Source: Branchiostoma floridae
Taxonomy: Eukaryota; Chordata; Leptocardii; Amphioxiformes; Branchiostomatidae
Direction of reading: 5' to 3'
Assembly (NCBI RefSeq): GCF_000003815.2
Contig: NC_049996.1
Location: forward strand, 8,579,310 to 8,643,309
DNA: 64,000 nt
In this document: one piece after another, positions 12,355 to 25,100 of the stretch
How positions within the stretch are numbered: position 1 is the first letter of the stretch
Layout: every line of letters starts with the position of its first letter
Made by a program: the position numbers and the translations under genes
The notes under the pieces: model-generated
The model's database searches: none
What the model saw: only the letters and a program-made list of their open reading frames with translations
What the model was told of the DNA's origin: nothing

Positions 12355-12643
12355 AGCTGGGTTCACACATGCATACATAAGCAAGTCCGCTTGAGGTCCA
12401 TATGGACGTCTTAGCCTCTAACAGGCTCCTCATGTTGCTGAAAAAAAAGTAGAAACTGGTGAAATATAGATACATAACATGTCAGAGAAGTTAGCTGGCC
12501 GTGGAGTATGGTCTGTGTCCAGCTAACTCCTCTGGCATGTTATCTGGCTAAATTTGTCCAATTTCTACCATTTTTCCAGTGACTTGAGAAGCCTTGTAGA
12601 GGCTAAGACTTGAACATATACTCACGTACGTGTGAACTCGGCT
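12355..12643. mobile_element. TIR element with nested palindrome
   Basis: The ends AGCTGGGTTCACAC and GTGTGAACTCGGCT are inverted. Further inside, GTCTTAGCCTCTA pairs with TAGAGGCTAAGAC, and a central palindrome (12,474-12,543) pairs TAACATGTCAGAG with CTCTGGCATGTTA. The long frame on the minus strand here is a by-product of the element. Confidence 0.6.
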
Positions 12644-12679
12644 TGAAGAACCAGCATGTCAAACTTTGGACTCTACGGA

Positions 12680-12858
12680 TAATCTTCAGGCAGATTTACC
12701 AGCGGCATAAGATAGTATCAAATCTGGCCAAGGAGTACAGCTGGCCAAAAGAAGTCATCAGCCACTCCAGTAGCCAAACACACTCCTAGGCCAGCTTCAC
12801 TCCTCTGGCAGCTTTTGATACTATCTTATGCTACCGTAGGATCTGCTTTTTGGAGATT
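12680..12858. mobile_element. Diverged CTCCAAGCAGA-family foldback in the PPAR 3' region
   Basis: The right half (GATACTATCTTATGCTACCG, TAGGATCTGC, GGAGATT) matches the element at 35,851-36,023. The left terminus (AATCTTCAGGCAGATT) has drifted. Flanks share only TACGG. It starts about 15 bp past the PPAR stop codon, so unless the 3' end is spliced or very short, it forms part of the PPAR 3' untranslated region. Confidence 0.6.
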
Positions 12859-12872
12859 ACTTTACGGCCCTA

Positions 12873-13129
12873 CTAATGCGCTTCATGGATCCCGAACACC
12901 TCCCGTAGAAGCGGAGGGATGGGCCGGCTGGGGCTCTTGCCGACGTCGAACCGCTTCAGCATGTCTATGTGTTCGGTGGCGAGCTGTCGGAGGTCGGCCA
13001 GCTTTACAAGCAGACGCGCGAGGTGGCGGGGGCTGGAGGGGTGGTTCCGTTTGAGCTGGAACTCCAGACCCTCCGTCATCCGCTCCTGGATCTCCTCAAT
13101 CTGCTGGCGGTTCACCAGGTTGGTGCGAT
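12873..13129 (-). CDS. PPAR: PPAR exon 7: C-terminal ligand domain and AF-2
   Basis: Acceptor TTTGTTTCAG, stop TAG at 12,875-12,873. It encodes [18 protein letters not shown] (the helix 9-10 region), [15 protein letters not shown] with the conserved His388, and [15 protein letters not shown]. The canonical PPAR AF-2 tyrosine is Phe413. The junction sequence recurs at 13,618-13,680. Confidence 0.92.
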
Positions 13130-16100
13130 CTGAAACAAACGGGCACTCTAATTGGACAAGTCTGAAACAAACATGCACTCTGCTTGGACAACCATTTGGC
13201 TGGAAACGCTGTGGCTTTCGGTAATATCATCCTTACCGTGGCTGATATCATCAACATTATTAAGATGAACTGCCTACAAAAAAGGAATGGACCAAATACA
13301 TGGTCTAAGGAGAGATCACTCGAGAAGGGGGGCATCCGAGGGAATGGAGCAAGAGTCTACATGAAATGAGGAAAGTAAGATGGGAGTTCTTACACCTATT
13401 GGACTTAAGACATTTTTGGACATGCTAGAGGGAGGAAGACCTTGGTAGCTTTCAGAATTCCAGAATCATTCCTAAGGGCAAGAGAAGAAGGAGATTGGAC
13501 AAGCAACATCAATGTAGATATTTTAGATTGTATTGATGTTTATTCTAGGGTTTTGGAGAATCATTGTGCATCAATGTTTTGCCTATGACTTTGTGACACA
13601 ACACCTATCTGCTGTCAATCCACCAGGTTGTTACGATCTGAAACAAACACGAACTCTGATTCGGGACAAGCAACTTCCCGGAAAAGTCAAGTTTTCTGCG
13701 TTTTGCTATGCAAGTCAACTCATTGTATCAGTTACTTACTCTGTATCTTGTTTACTGTAAGTTGTGTTAAGGTAAGCATAATCAAAAATGAGATCAACAT
13801 GTACGTACCTGAGGACATGATGATGATACTACAGAACAGCGCTATCTCTGTCTCCGTGAGTGCCAGCACGTTGATGGCCTTCCAGAACTGGTACTTGGGC
13901 TCCATGATGGGCCACAAACTCAGCGACTTCATGGCTTCCAGCGTAACGACCACGCCAGAGTACCCGATATAGAATTTCAAATCGTAAAGCAACCGGGACG
14001 CTATGACCAGGCACACTTCGTAGCTACTATATTTTAGCAGTGTAACCTGCAGGAAAAAATGATTTCATCAAAATCTAGGTTTTAACAATTTAGATAATGT
14101 GGTTTACTGAACTACAAAGCAGCAAGGGTGCCAGAGGTACACATAAGCGTAAAGCAACCGGAATGCTATGACCAGGTAAACTTCGTAGCTACTATATTTT
14201 AGCAGCGTAACCTGTGGGAAAAATAATTCCATCGTGACAATACAAAATATAGTTTCTTTTTTAAATTTAGACAATGTGGTTTATTGAGCTACAAAGCAGC
14301 AAGGGTGCCAGAGGTATGCAATAAGCAGAAAGACTTTGATTTGAAAATCGGCATTCCCGCAAAGCATTCTTCTGTGTGAAAAAGTAAAATACATTTGTAA
14401 TTTCATTGTGGCAATACAAAATCTAGTTATCTTTAAAATCTAGATGATGTGGTTTACTGAACTACAAAGCAGCAAGGGTGCCAGTAGTACACGTTAAGCG
14501 GAAAGACTTTAATTTGAAAATAAGCCGCATCTTTCCAAAATTAGATGCAAGTCACGCAAGCAGAGAGAGAGTTGCAAGAGCGTTGCAAGCAGGGATGCAA
14601 GCATTTTCCAACGAGAGAAAAGTCAGCAGAGAGAATTCACTCCCAAGTGTGCAGAAGGAAGGTTGAAAGAAAGCAGCTTACAGAATTCGTACTGATACAA
14701 CCTTTATACTCATCATTATCAACACCACCTTATTTGCAGCTGAAGATGCAGTGACTGAGACAGCTCAACTACACCCCCTAGCTTTTAACACCAAAACTGC
14801 AGCAAAAAGCAGTGTAGCAACTGCACATCTACACGCCTCTTGTGCATTTCATACTGTTGCTACCAGCCAAGACAACACCTTGAACAAGCAAGAAAGCAGC
14901 AAGAAGCTCATTTGCAGTGTGCTTTTCTACGTGCCAACCTTTGCAGGCGCCACATACAGCACATATAGTAGCAGGACAATTAGAGAAAATCAAGAAAAAG
15001 TTGCTCTTTTACCTGGTCATTCAAGTCCAACTCTAGGAAGCCAGGTATTCCTTTGGCGAACTTGGCCATTGCCTCTATGCCCCGGACTGTCTCCTTCTGA
15101 AGAGCGTCTAAGATGCGTTGTACATCGGACAGGACCACTCCAGACTTGGGGAACAGGGCGTCCAATATGCCCTCCCCAGGGGGGAAAGGTTTGTCGTACA
15201 ACTTGTGATCCTAAACAGAGATAGCGGAAGTCTTAAAGTTAAAAGACTTGTATGTACATACAGAATACAACACAGTGTGGTAGGATCACCCGAAGGCCAA
15301 TTGGTCCTTCAAGAGGGCTGGGACTGGGGGCATTTTTTTATCATATCTTGCTAGACTTTCAGCATTCTCCCAAAACAAACCCTAACCCTAACCCTAACCA
15401 TAACTCTAGCCTGGTTGTGAAGGGTGTTGGGCCGAGTTGTCTGGACCAATTTGGTAAAGGCACTTTACACGACTTTCTTTGCTTCACTCAGGTGAAAAGT
15501 AGTACCTAGCTTCAGCTAGAGCCGTCCCTCAGACAGGACGTTAAATGGAGGTCCTGTGTTCGGGCAGAGCCACACCTTCAGCACGTTAAAGATTCCACCG
15601 CACTTATCGAAAAGAGTAAGGGTCCTTCCCGGTGTGAGAGGATCAAACCTTACAGTCTGGCCTCCAGGTTGACATCTTGCAAAGGTGATAGTCACCTATT
15701 ATGTCAATTCTTCCACAAATGTGGAAAACTGAATTAAAAAGAAATATCCCGCGCTCCTCACCATGGCGTTCTCCTTGATCTTCTTGCGCATGACCTCCAT
15801 CTTGGCGTGCGTGATGCACGTCTCCTCGTACACCCTGACAATGCTGTCAATCATCACCTTCAGCTGGATCTCGTGCTCCGCCTCGTCAAACACGCTGTCC
15901 TTCTTACTTTGGAGCTCCAGGATGATCTTCTCTCGCTCTACCTTCGGCATTCTCCCAAAACGAACAGCTGAAGGGAGGTAGTGGGAGAAGTACAGTTATT
16001 ATTCACAACTAAATAGCAATAGTTAGCATTCTGGTGACTGTCTGAAACCTTCCACAAGGCAATGATGACTGTCCTTCTTACTCTGAAGCTCCAGGATGAT

Positions 16101-19100
16101 CTTCTCTCGCTCTACCTTCGGCATTCTCCCAAAACGAACAGCTGAAAGGAGGGAGGGAGTGAAAGAATGAGTTCCAGAATGATCTTCACTTATTCAACAT
16201 TTGGCATTCTCCTGAAACGAACAGCTGAAAGGTGTGAGGGAGTGAAAGAATGTGTTCCACAATGATCTTCTCTCGTTCCACCTTCCGCATTCTCCCAAAA
16301 CGACCAGCTGAAAGGAGTCTCATTAAGACCCACCCAAGAAGCATATTGTTTAGTGCCACAATGCCCCCTGTTGGATCAGCTTAGTATTGCCTGTAACATT
16401 GCTAGCATGACATGCAAATGATGGACAAAACAATACAATAATCAGAATCATTTTTCAGCAGCAATTCTGCAGAAGAGGCAAGAAAAGGCCATGGAATGGA
16501 TAGAAACAATGTTTGAGAAATACATGTAGAAAAGACAGGAAAAGATAACTCACAGTCGTGTGACATTCCAGCGTTAAGGCACTTCTGGAAACGGCAGTAC
16601 TGGCACTTGTTGCGGCTCCGTCTGTGAACCGTACACGACCCGTCGCACGGCTTGTACGTCAGGTTCTTACGTATTGTACGCCGGAAGAACCCCTAGCATG
16701 GGAACAGGACATGTTTTAGAATAGGACACCGCTAGTGGTATTAACATTGTTTTAAATCTATGTGAGCTGACAGAAAGACACACATACACACACATACACA
16801 CACATACACGTACACAAACATGACCTGTTGCACGGCTTGTACGTCAGGCTCTTATGTATCGTGCAGCGAAAGAAACCCTAATATGGGAACAGGACATTTT
16901 TTTAGAATAGGACACAGCTGATGGTGGCATTAACATTGTTTTAAATCTATGTGAGTTGACAGAAAGACACGCACACACACACAAACATGACCCATCGCAT
17001 AGCTTGTATGTCAGGTTCTTACATATTGTGCGGCGGAAGAAACCCTAGCATGGGAACAGATGATTTTTTAGAATAGCTGGTGGCATTACATTGTTTTAAG
17101 CCTAAGTATGTCAATTTTAATACTAGTGGACAATCTAAAGTTAACCGTACATGAACCATCACACAGCTTGTACGTCAAGTTCTTACGTATCATGCGGCAA
17201 AAGAAACCCTAGCATATGGGAACAGGACAATTCTCACAACAGGATACAGTTGGTGGGATCAACATTTTTTCAAACCAGTTAGCCAGCCTGAATTTTTTCC
17301 ATCCCCTGGATTTTGAATGAAAAATTTTGAAATCTAGACCCTCTGAAATGCTATATCCTTTATTTTGTGGGGCAAATTTTGCTGGTAGACTCAGCTTGGA
17401 ATGGTTCAATCAATATCTCTTCATGTTGATTTTTGTCCGTCACAGAGGACGGAATGGGCAAATTTTTTTGTCCGTTCCCAGTGTCAAAATTCCGACAAAG
17501 GACAGAAGGACGGATGCTAAGAACCCTGTTTAAACAAATGGCAAATAGTAGTGGACAATCTCAAGCCAACCGTACACATGCACGCCACATCTTCATATGA
17601 GACACTGTAGCCACATAGTTCCAGGTCAAGTGAGGTCATGTACTCTATAGTGCACTTAGAACTAAGCAGAGCAGATTGCACTTGCTGGCTATTTCCTGAA
17701 CTGTGATTGGTTAAGCTATCTAGGGCATTTTGCACCTGGGGCATTTTACAATGCATTACAGATTAAATCACAACTTTACCATGTTGAAAACATGCTTGTG
17801 TATCATCCGCAAACTTGGCACATAGAGCGACTAGAAAAGTACATTGGTTATTGGTTATTGGGTGGGCCGACTACTCACTCTTTGCAGCCAGGGGCTGAAT
17901 TGCGAGGAGCTTACAATAGGTGGGGCTAAATCGCAAGGGTCTGGAGCGAGCTGCCATTCAGCGCCACTCAGGTGACCTCAATACGACTGTCGCAAGTGTC
18001 TGGAGCGAGCTGCCATTCGGCGCCACTCAGGTGACCTCAATACGACAGTAATTGCCCCAGTATGGCTCTCCCCAGACATGGGACCTCCATTTAACGTCCT
18101 ATCCGAGGGTACATACCTTACACCCCTCACAAGAGTGGACCCCATAGTGGAAGCCTGATGCCTTGTCGTTACAGATCTTACAGGGGATGATCAACACTGC
18201 TTCACCAGTGTCCACGGACGCAAAGTCTGCACAGAAAACACAAACATAGAAGAGTTGGTTAGTTAAGAAGACATGATTTTGTGTCCAATATTAAGACCAT
18301 AGCATGTCCAGGTCAAAAAATACAAGAAACGGACGTTCTGCTGCAGTACCAAGGTCACACACCAGGGTGCTCCAAGTTGAACTTGACTTGTGTCTTCCCA
18401 ACACCTACCCACATACCAAATATCATATACAATCTATCCAGAGGTTCTAGAGTTATGCTGACCACAAATATCCAGAGACACAATGGGACACACACACCCA
18501 AACACACACACACACACCAAAAACAATACCTCCATTTTCTATGGTGGTATAGGAAATAACCCAAACAATTGTCTGTAGATGGCCTAAATGTGTTAAAATT
18601 AATAAACCACAACACAGACTTTCCCCTCAAATAAACTGTAGGTATATTCTAACCAGGGATACATTCTGTCCTGCTGCACCTGAGTAATATAAAAATACAT
18701 TTTTCAAGTTTTCCGACACAACATGCATATCAATAAGTACTTGGCCCATGTTTCAACCAAATCAGCTGCACAGAGACATGTTACATACACAATTTACAGT
18801 CAGTCTACTAAAGGGAAAAATACTTCTCTCCGTTTGCTTTGAACTCAAATTGGTTCAATTTAATTTGTAACACCAAATCAAAGTTTTGCAACAGTGCAAT
18901 CTTGGCACAGGTTCTATCCAGCCAATTTGAGGAAATTACGGGTCAATGATGCTCGCAACCTACCATTCCGCTGGGTACAAAGGAAACAGATTTCTTGCCT
19001 TGGATGGAATTGCATCATTACTGAGACCATTAGCAATAGTGGTACTGAATAATGTATGTTGAATGTTTTTATCTTCTACAAGTACCTGTATGTCCAATCT

Positions 19101-22100
19101 AATTCTTTCCTCTTTTAACTTTCTAGGGGTTGTTTTCAGAACGGTACAAAAGCCAGGGCTCGAAATACTGGGTGCATGTGCACCCAGGTGCACCAAAAAT
19201 TGGAGCTGTGCACCCAATTATTTTATGTGGGTGCACAGGGTGCACCCCAGGGCTCTAGCCAGCGTCCGTTTTTCCGTCAATTGACGGAAATTTGCTGCAG
19301 CTGACGGAAAAAATTTAAAACCAATCCGTCAACCTTGATGGACAAAAATCCTTGGTAGAAGCTACAGGTGGCTTGGGGACGCTGTTCACGGGTGTAAAAG
19401 CCACACACTGTTTGTTTTGCTATTGTTATGATTGTTGACAATGTGTGTCGGCACTCTTTTGCATACGATAATCTCATTAAAACCCGTTTTTCAGGGTCTC
19501 AATGGCAACATTTACTACTAGTACTTTGTAGTGTCATAGGGAAAATGAATTTTCGCGGTTTTCACGACGATTGGAATTGGCTGACGGAAAAAAAATTTGA
19601 GCTGGCTAGAGCCCTGGTGCACCCAAATATTTTCTTAGGTTTATGTATGTAAAGATATCAAAGTTTACTTGTATACGTCATATTCTTGACATCTAAGTGT
19701 TAGAAAGATAATAAAATGTCTTTCATGGTACTTGTTTAAGAATTTGATAGCTTGTAACTAAGTTTTATTATTAGCTTATTGCTTAAATTTAAGTAGTGCA
19801 CCCAAAAATTTTTGGGTGCACCCAATTCTTTAAGCTGGGTGCAACTGTGCACCTAATCCCCAAAATGAATTTCAAGCCCTGAAAAGCTGATATGGTAATG
19901 TACCATACATACATAAAGATACACATACATACATGTACAAGTCAGCAATTTTTTCAGGGCTGAAATAACCCAAAGGAACAACTACCTGCGCAGTAGAAAA
20001 GTGAAAATAGTATCAGACTCCACTGCCTGGCAGCAGTACTAGTGGAATATACAGGTAATTGTATAGGTGTAATGATCACAGTTAAGTGCTAGCTTAGCTA
20101 AAAGCTATACGCTTCTTCACACGTAGCAGGCATCATTTCTGCAGGCGGGTCGCATTCATTTCATCGATTCAAGGCCAATCACGACTGTGCCCTCTGGAAT
20201 CAGACCTCTGAACATAGGACATTCACTCTCTGACACAAGAAAATGCAAAATTCGCTGCGCCGGTAAAGTACAGAGAAAGATTTATCATTGAAGTGGCAAA
20301 CGAAGACAGGGCATGAGATAGTTACTTGTGCACAGATATCTGCCTTCTTACACAAACAGATCTGACATTTAGTCTGGCAAACTAGATCTACAGATAGACT
20401 GTGGCCCCGGATTGCACTCAGACGTGGCTCACAGCCAGCTACAGGACAAGTGTGGTACATTCCCTGCAGTAGCTGGAGTCACGAAACTCTACAAGATTTT
20501 TACATACCTTTGTACATACATGTTAACCCGCAACGATATTGGTTATAAGTAATATAACTTTATAAGTAAAACCATGAATGCACAGGACGTTAGGTATTAC
20601 CTCCTCAGAAAACGGACTCCGATGTATAAAAAAATTGGGTATTGTGTGTCTGTCTTTGTGTTTGTCAGTGTTTCCAGATATTTGCCAGTACAACTTTTAA
20701 TTAAGGACCTCTGGATGGAATTTGATGATACTTACAATGTGGGTAGGTGCTAGGAAGATGAAGTTCAATATCAATTTTGGGCCCCCTGGGGTGCAGCCTT
20801 GGTACTGCAGCAGAATTACTGCTTTTTGCATCTTTTGTCTGGGACATGCTATGGTCTTGTTAGGGATATAGCACTGAATTCAGAATTCCACACTATACAC
20901 TAGGGGTGGGTATCGGTACAGAAAATTTAGGTCCAGGTCCGGTCCAGGGGATCATTTCCAGGTCCGGACCTGAACCTGGACCTGATTGTCTGTGTAAACT
21001 TGAATGAGTAATACTCAATTGTAAGACATTGGCTCATTTTGCTACAAAGGAATCTGTTTGATGGAGTATCTGACTTTTACTATCTTCGTGTAAAAGTTTG
21101 ACTGTAGACTTCATCTAGTTCTCAGACTTCATAACTGTCATTCTTGATCTGTTAACGATAGCTTAATTTTAGTGACCTAAGCTTTTCAACCGCTAAAATT
21201 TCATCATTGCAACTATTTGATCATCGTGCTAAGACCAGTTAGAATCTTCTTCCCAACACTAAATTTAAATGCCGTGAACTACTCTTGTTCCCCTCAACCG
21301 CTAGATTTACAAACCGTGACATTAAATAGATTAAATAGATACAGTATCACTGTTCAACAGTAACTCTTCCAATATGGCAGACACAGAGGCTGGGGCAAAG
21401 GGTTAAGCCGAACCATAATGTAACTGAAACACGCAAATGCAACAAACAGGCTATAGTATGATAAACTCCTCAGAATGTGTGTTTACGTGTCTGTAAGCGG
21501 ATTACGAGGTGTAGGTCAACCATTTGCGTAACGACTGCTTACAGCGCACAGCCCCGGAGAATCCGATATCCACGCGTGAGCGAGTCTGTGCCAAGGTATG
21601 CGTCTGTCGGTAGGTGAACGAACTCCCAAGTGATTTATGAAGCACTTACACTTGTCAGGTGAAAAACAGCCAACAGGCAAGTCAAAACATGCGTTCAATG
21701 TTTCATGTCTGGGCTAACATAGGAATCATATGTTCAGTTTTAATTCATGACTTTGATGGTGAAGTTCTTTTACACTTGTCAGGCGAAAAACAGCCAACGG
21801 TAAAGTCAAAACACACATTCAATGTTTCATGTCTGGACTAACATAGGAATGATATGTTTGGTTTGAATTTACAACTTCAAAAGGGAAGGTTTTTTTACAC
21901 TTGTCAGGGGAAAAACAGCCAACAGGCAAGTCAAAACACACATTCAATGTTTCATGCCTGGGCTAACATACATGTACTACAATGTAGGAATCATGTGTTC
22001 TGTTTTAATTTACAACTTCAAAGGGGAAGTTGTTTTACGCTTATCAGCATAAAAACAGCCAACAGGCAAGTCAAAACACACATTCAATGTTTCATGTCTG

Positions 22101-25100
22101 GGAATCGTGTGTTCAGTTTGAATTTATGACTTCAAAGGAGAAGTTCTGTTGCACTTGTCAGGAGAAAAATAACATACAAGTTCATTGGGTCAACATACAT
22201 GTAGGCATGACACATATGCACATTGAAGTCAAATGTGTGGGCCAACATAGTTTAAGAATCATGATCAGATGTTCAGTTAGAATTTACGTCTTTGAAGGTG
22301 AAGTTCGTTTACACTACTATATATCCTTTAAGTTGTCGGCTGCCAACATTGCCGTATTATAGACTCAGTGAGAGGGGCAAGGGTCAAACTGACACTGAGA
22401 GGTTTCACAAACTAGATAAGGTTTTAGAAACCTTGTATTTTTCTCTCTATTATGTAATTTACCAACTAAGGTTTCAAAGTTATCTAGAATAAGACAAGAG
22501 GTGGAAGAGCTCATACCTCCATGAAAGATTAAGAGTTATTGTGAATTTCTTGTTTTGTTCATGAGTCAATTTCCCACAAATTCTGTCTTTGTGGGATCAA
22601 ACAACTCAGATGAATTTCCACACTACTAGTAAGGTTATCTGGAATAAGACAAGAAATTGAAGAGTTCTTACCTCCATGAAAGATTAAGAGTTTTTGTGAA
22701 TTTCTTGTTTTGTTCACGAGTCAATTTCCCACAAATTCTGTCTATGTGGGATCAATTTTGGAACTGGAACTTTCCAATTCTGTTAGTAGTCGCCCCTGTG
22801 AAAACAACTTTGGAACCAAGCCAAAGCTACAAGCATCCTGGTCTCCCTTTACACCATTTTCCACCTCACATTCTGTCACTTTACAATACTCAAATAATAT
22901 GGACACACGCCAGGATAAATACACAATCAAAAACAATACCTCCGTATTAAAGGTAAAAGTCCACATGCCATATATGAACCCCCAGACTACAAGGGATACA
23001 AACTCAAGTCACGTTTGGGACCGTATTCTTGCTGCAGCACCCCCTAATTCAAGTAGAACAAAAAGTCAAGGGTAAATTTTGAATAAAAAAAAACATGTTA
23101 GAACAAATAGGCTAATATATCTAATTATACTGTCCATTTGTTGGGGAGTTGTTCAGTATTTAATCCGATGGAAAAGGGTCAAGAAAAGGGTTGCATATGT
23201 TATGGCTATGCTTGGCACAAAACTTGGGGCCACTGACTTTCAGGCAAGTTGACCCATGCACAGCATAGGCAAGAACAACTCTGTTCTTTTGTTCTAGGCA
23301 AGAACAACTCTGTTTGTGAAAGGAAAACCTGTATAATTTTTTCTAGGGACTTATTTGGGGGAGGGTGAAGGACAGGTTCTGTCAGATAATTTAGATTAAC
23401 TATGATTATAGAAATCAAGATACAACTGATTTTTAAACAGTGTTGGAATGTGATGACATAAGTAGACCTGCTTACTTAAATTTGAGTATCACAGATTTTT
23501 AACATTCAAAGTTCAGTACTTATGTTTCTAGTAGCTATATAGGGATTCATAAATCAGAAACAGTAGCCCCAAAAGTAACGCACACACACACACACACACA
23601 CAGTCATTGCACCATGTGAACTTGCAGTAGACTGTATATTAATCTTGATATAAAGAAAACAAATGCCGTGCATGAAAATATTAAGTGCATGCGAACCCAT
23701 TATATGAACATGTAATCTGCTAAATCCTGCCATATCCAATTCCAATGAATTGGCAAATTACACACCCACTTTACACTGATGCTGTTGGCAATTTGCCAAT
23801 GTAATATTAATAATTTCCAATCCTAGCAACAGCCTAGGCTTTTCCCGATAATGGAATTAGTATGTAAAACCTGAACTTGAACTTGTAATACTCCAAATGT
23901 CGAGTAGCATCTGGCACTGAGGAGAACAGATTTCCCAAATGGCTTCTATCAAGCAAATGTCTGATTGGATGATCCAACAGTTCCACCTCCGCATCTTTCG
24001 ATCGACTTTTTTCCAAGAATGTTACTGAACTGGGTCTAATCATAAGTGGGCCCTCAAAAATAATCTACATGAGATTGATGAGAACAATTTTCACAACAAC
24101 AAAACTGACACAGTCTAGTTGTGGTGAATTTTACACCTTCATTTAATAGAGAACGGGCCCCTAGCCATCTTATTCTGAAGTTGTTTATATCGACTAAACT
24201 GATACACTTTTGCATGGGCAAGGCTCTGGCCATCCAAATATGGTTTCTTAGTGTGACCATGCATATGTGGCTGCACGGGAGATACGCACGTCCTCAATCA
24301 GACAGCGGCACAGTCTCGACAACCTAGCTACATGCATCTGTATCACTTTGGGATCAATAAGGATGAAATTGTAATTGTATGGCCCTTGTCTGATAAAAAA
24401 AACTACCCCACCCTCATCTAGGTTTGACTCTACACTCCAATACTCTTCATTCTTCAAAAAATATAATGTTAACCCTTCTTCGGGTGTAAAGATAAAGCAG
24501 GAATGAACTTATAAAGTGCTTGAGATGAAGTGTAATGCCTTTTAAAGTTAAACAGAAAGAAGTATGAAGCAGTTTCACTAATAGCTCACATGTTCAGTAA
24601 AGCCTAGCATGTCTGTCAACCTCTTGCTTGCAGATAGATCTGCAAAAGTTAGGTGTGACGGGTCATTTGGTGTAATATAACCAGCTGCTGCCGCGCCGCG
24701 TGCCTGCGAAGCTGGTGTGTTACGCCGAACGGTGGATATACCAGCTATATAGATACAGATACAGAACCCTACTTTTCTCTGTAAGTGTGTTGGGTTCTTT
24801 TACATGCAGAGGTTTGATGCCAGAGGCCATTAACACTAGCTTCCTATATACAAGGGACTACTGTGCTCCAGCTATATGCCCCATCTGAAAGGAAAAACGT
24901 AAACCTTTAAAATCATGCTCAGTTTGGTTCAAACCATATGCCCCATTTGAAAGGAAAAATGCAACCCCTTAACACCATACCCACTTGTCTTGTACCTTAG
25001 CCCTGATCTGGATCCACGAAATTTAATCCTTCTACAAAGTACAAAAAGTGTGTGAAAGAGATCTCAAACCAGTTTAGCTCACTGAAGAGCTTTTTTTCTA

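Noticed and set aside
12143-12475. 110-codon minus-strand ORF
   Set aside because: About a third of it lies in the TIR element at 12,355-12,643, and it shows no protein signature.
14751-15224. Longest plus-strand ORFs (157 codons and overlapping frames)
   Set aside because: Antisense to PPAR exon 5 and its flanks; no domain, and the minus strand matches PPAR residue for residue.
15376-15402. Telomere or assembly end
   Set aside because: Only three perfect CCCTAA units inside a well-supported PPAR intron.
20200-20460. Cysteine-rich 86-codon minus-strand ORF
   Set aside because: Cysteine spacing fits no zinc-finger or disulfide family; no splice sites; lies in PPAR intron 1.
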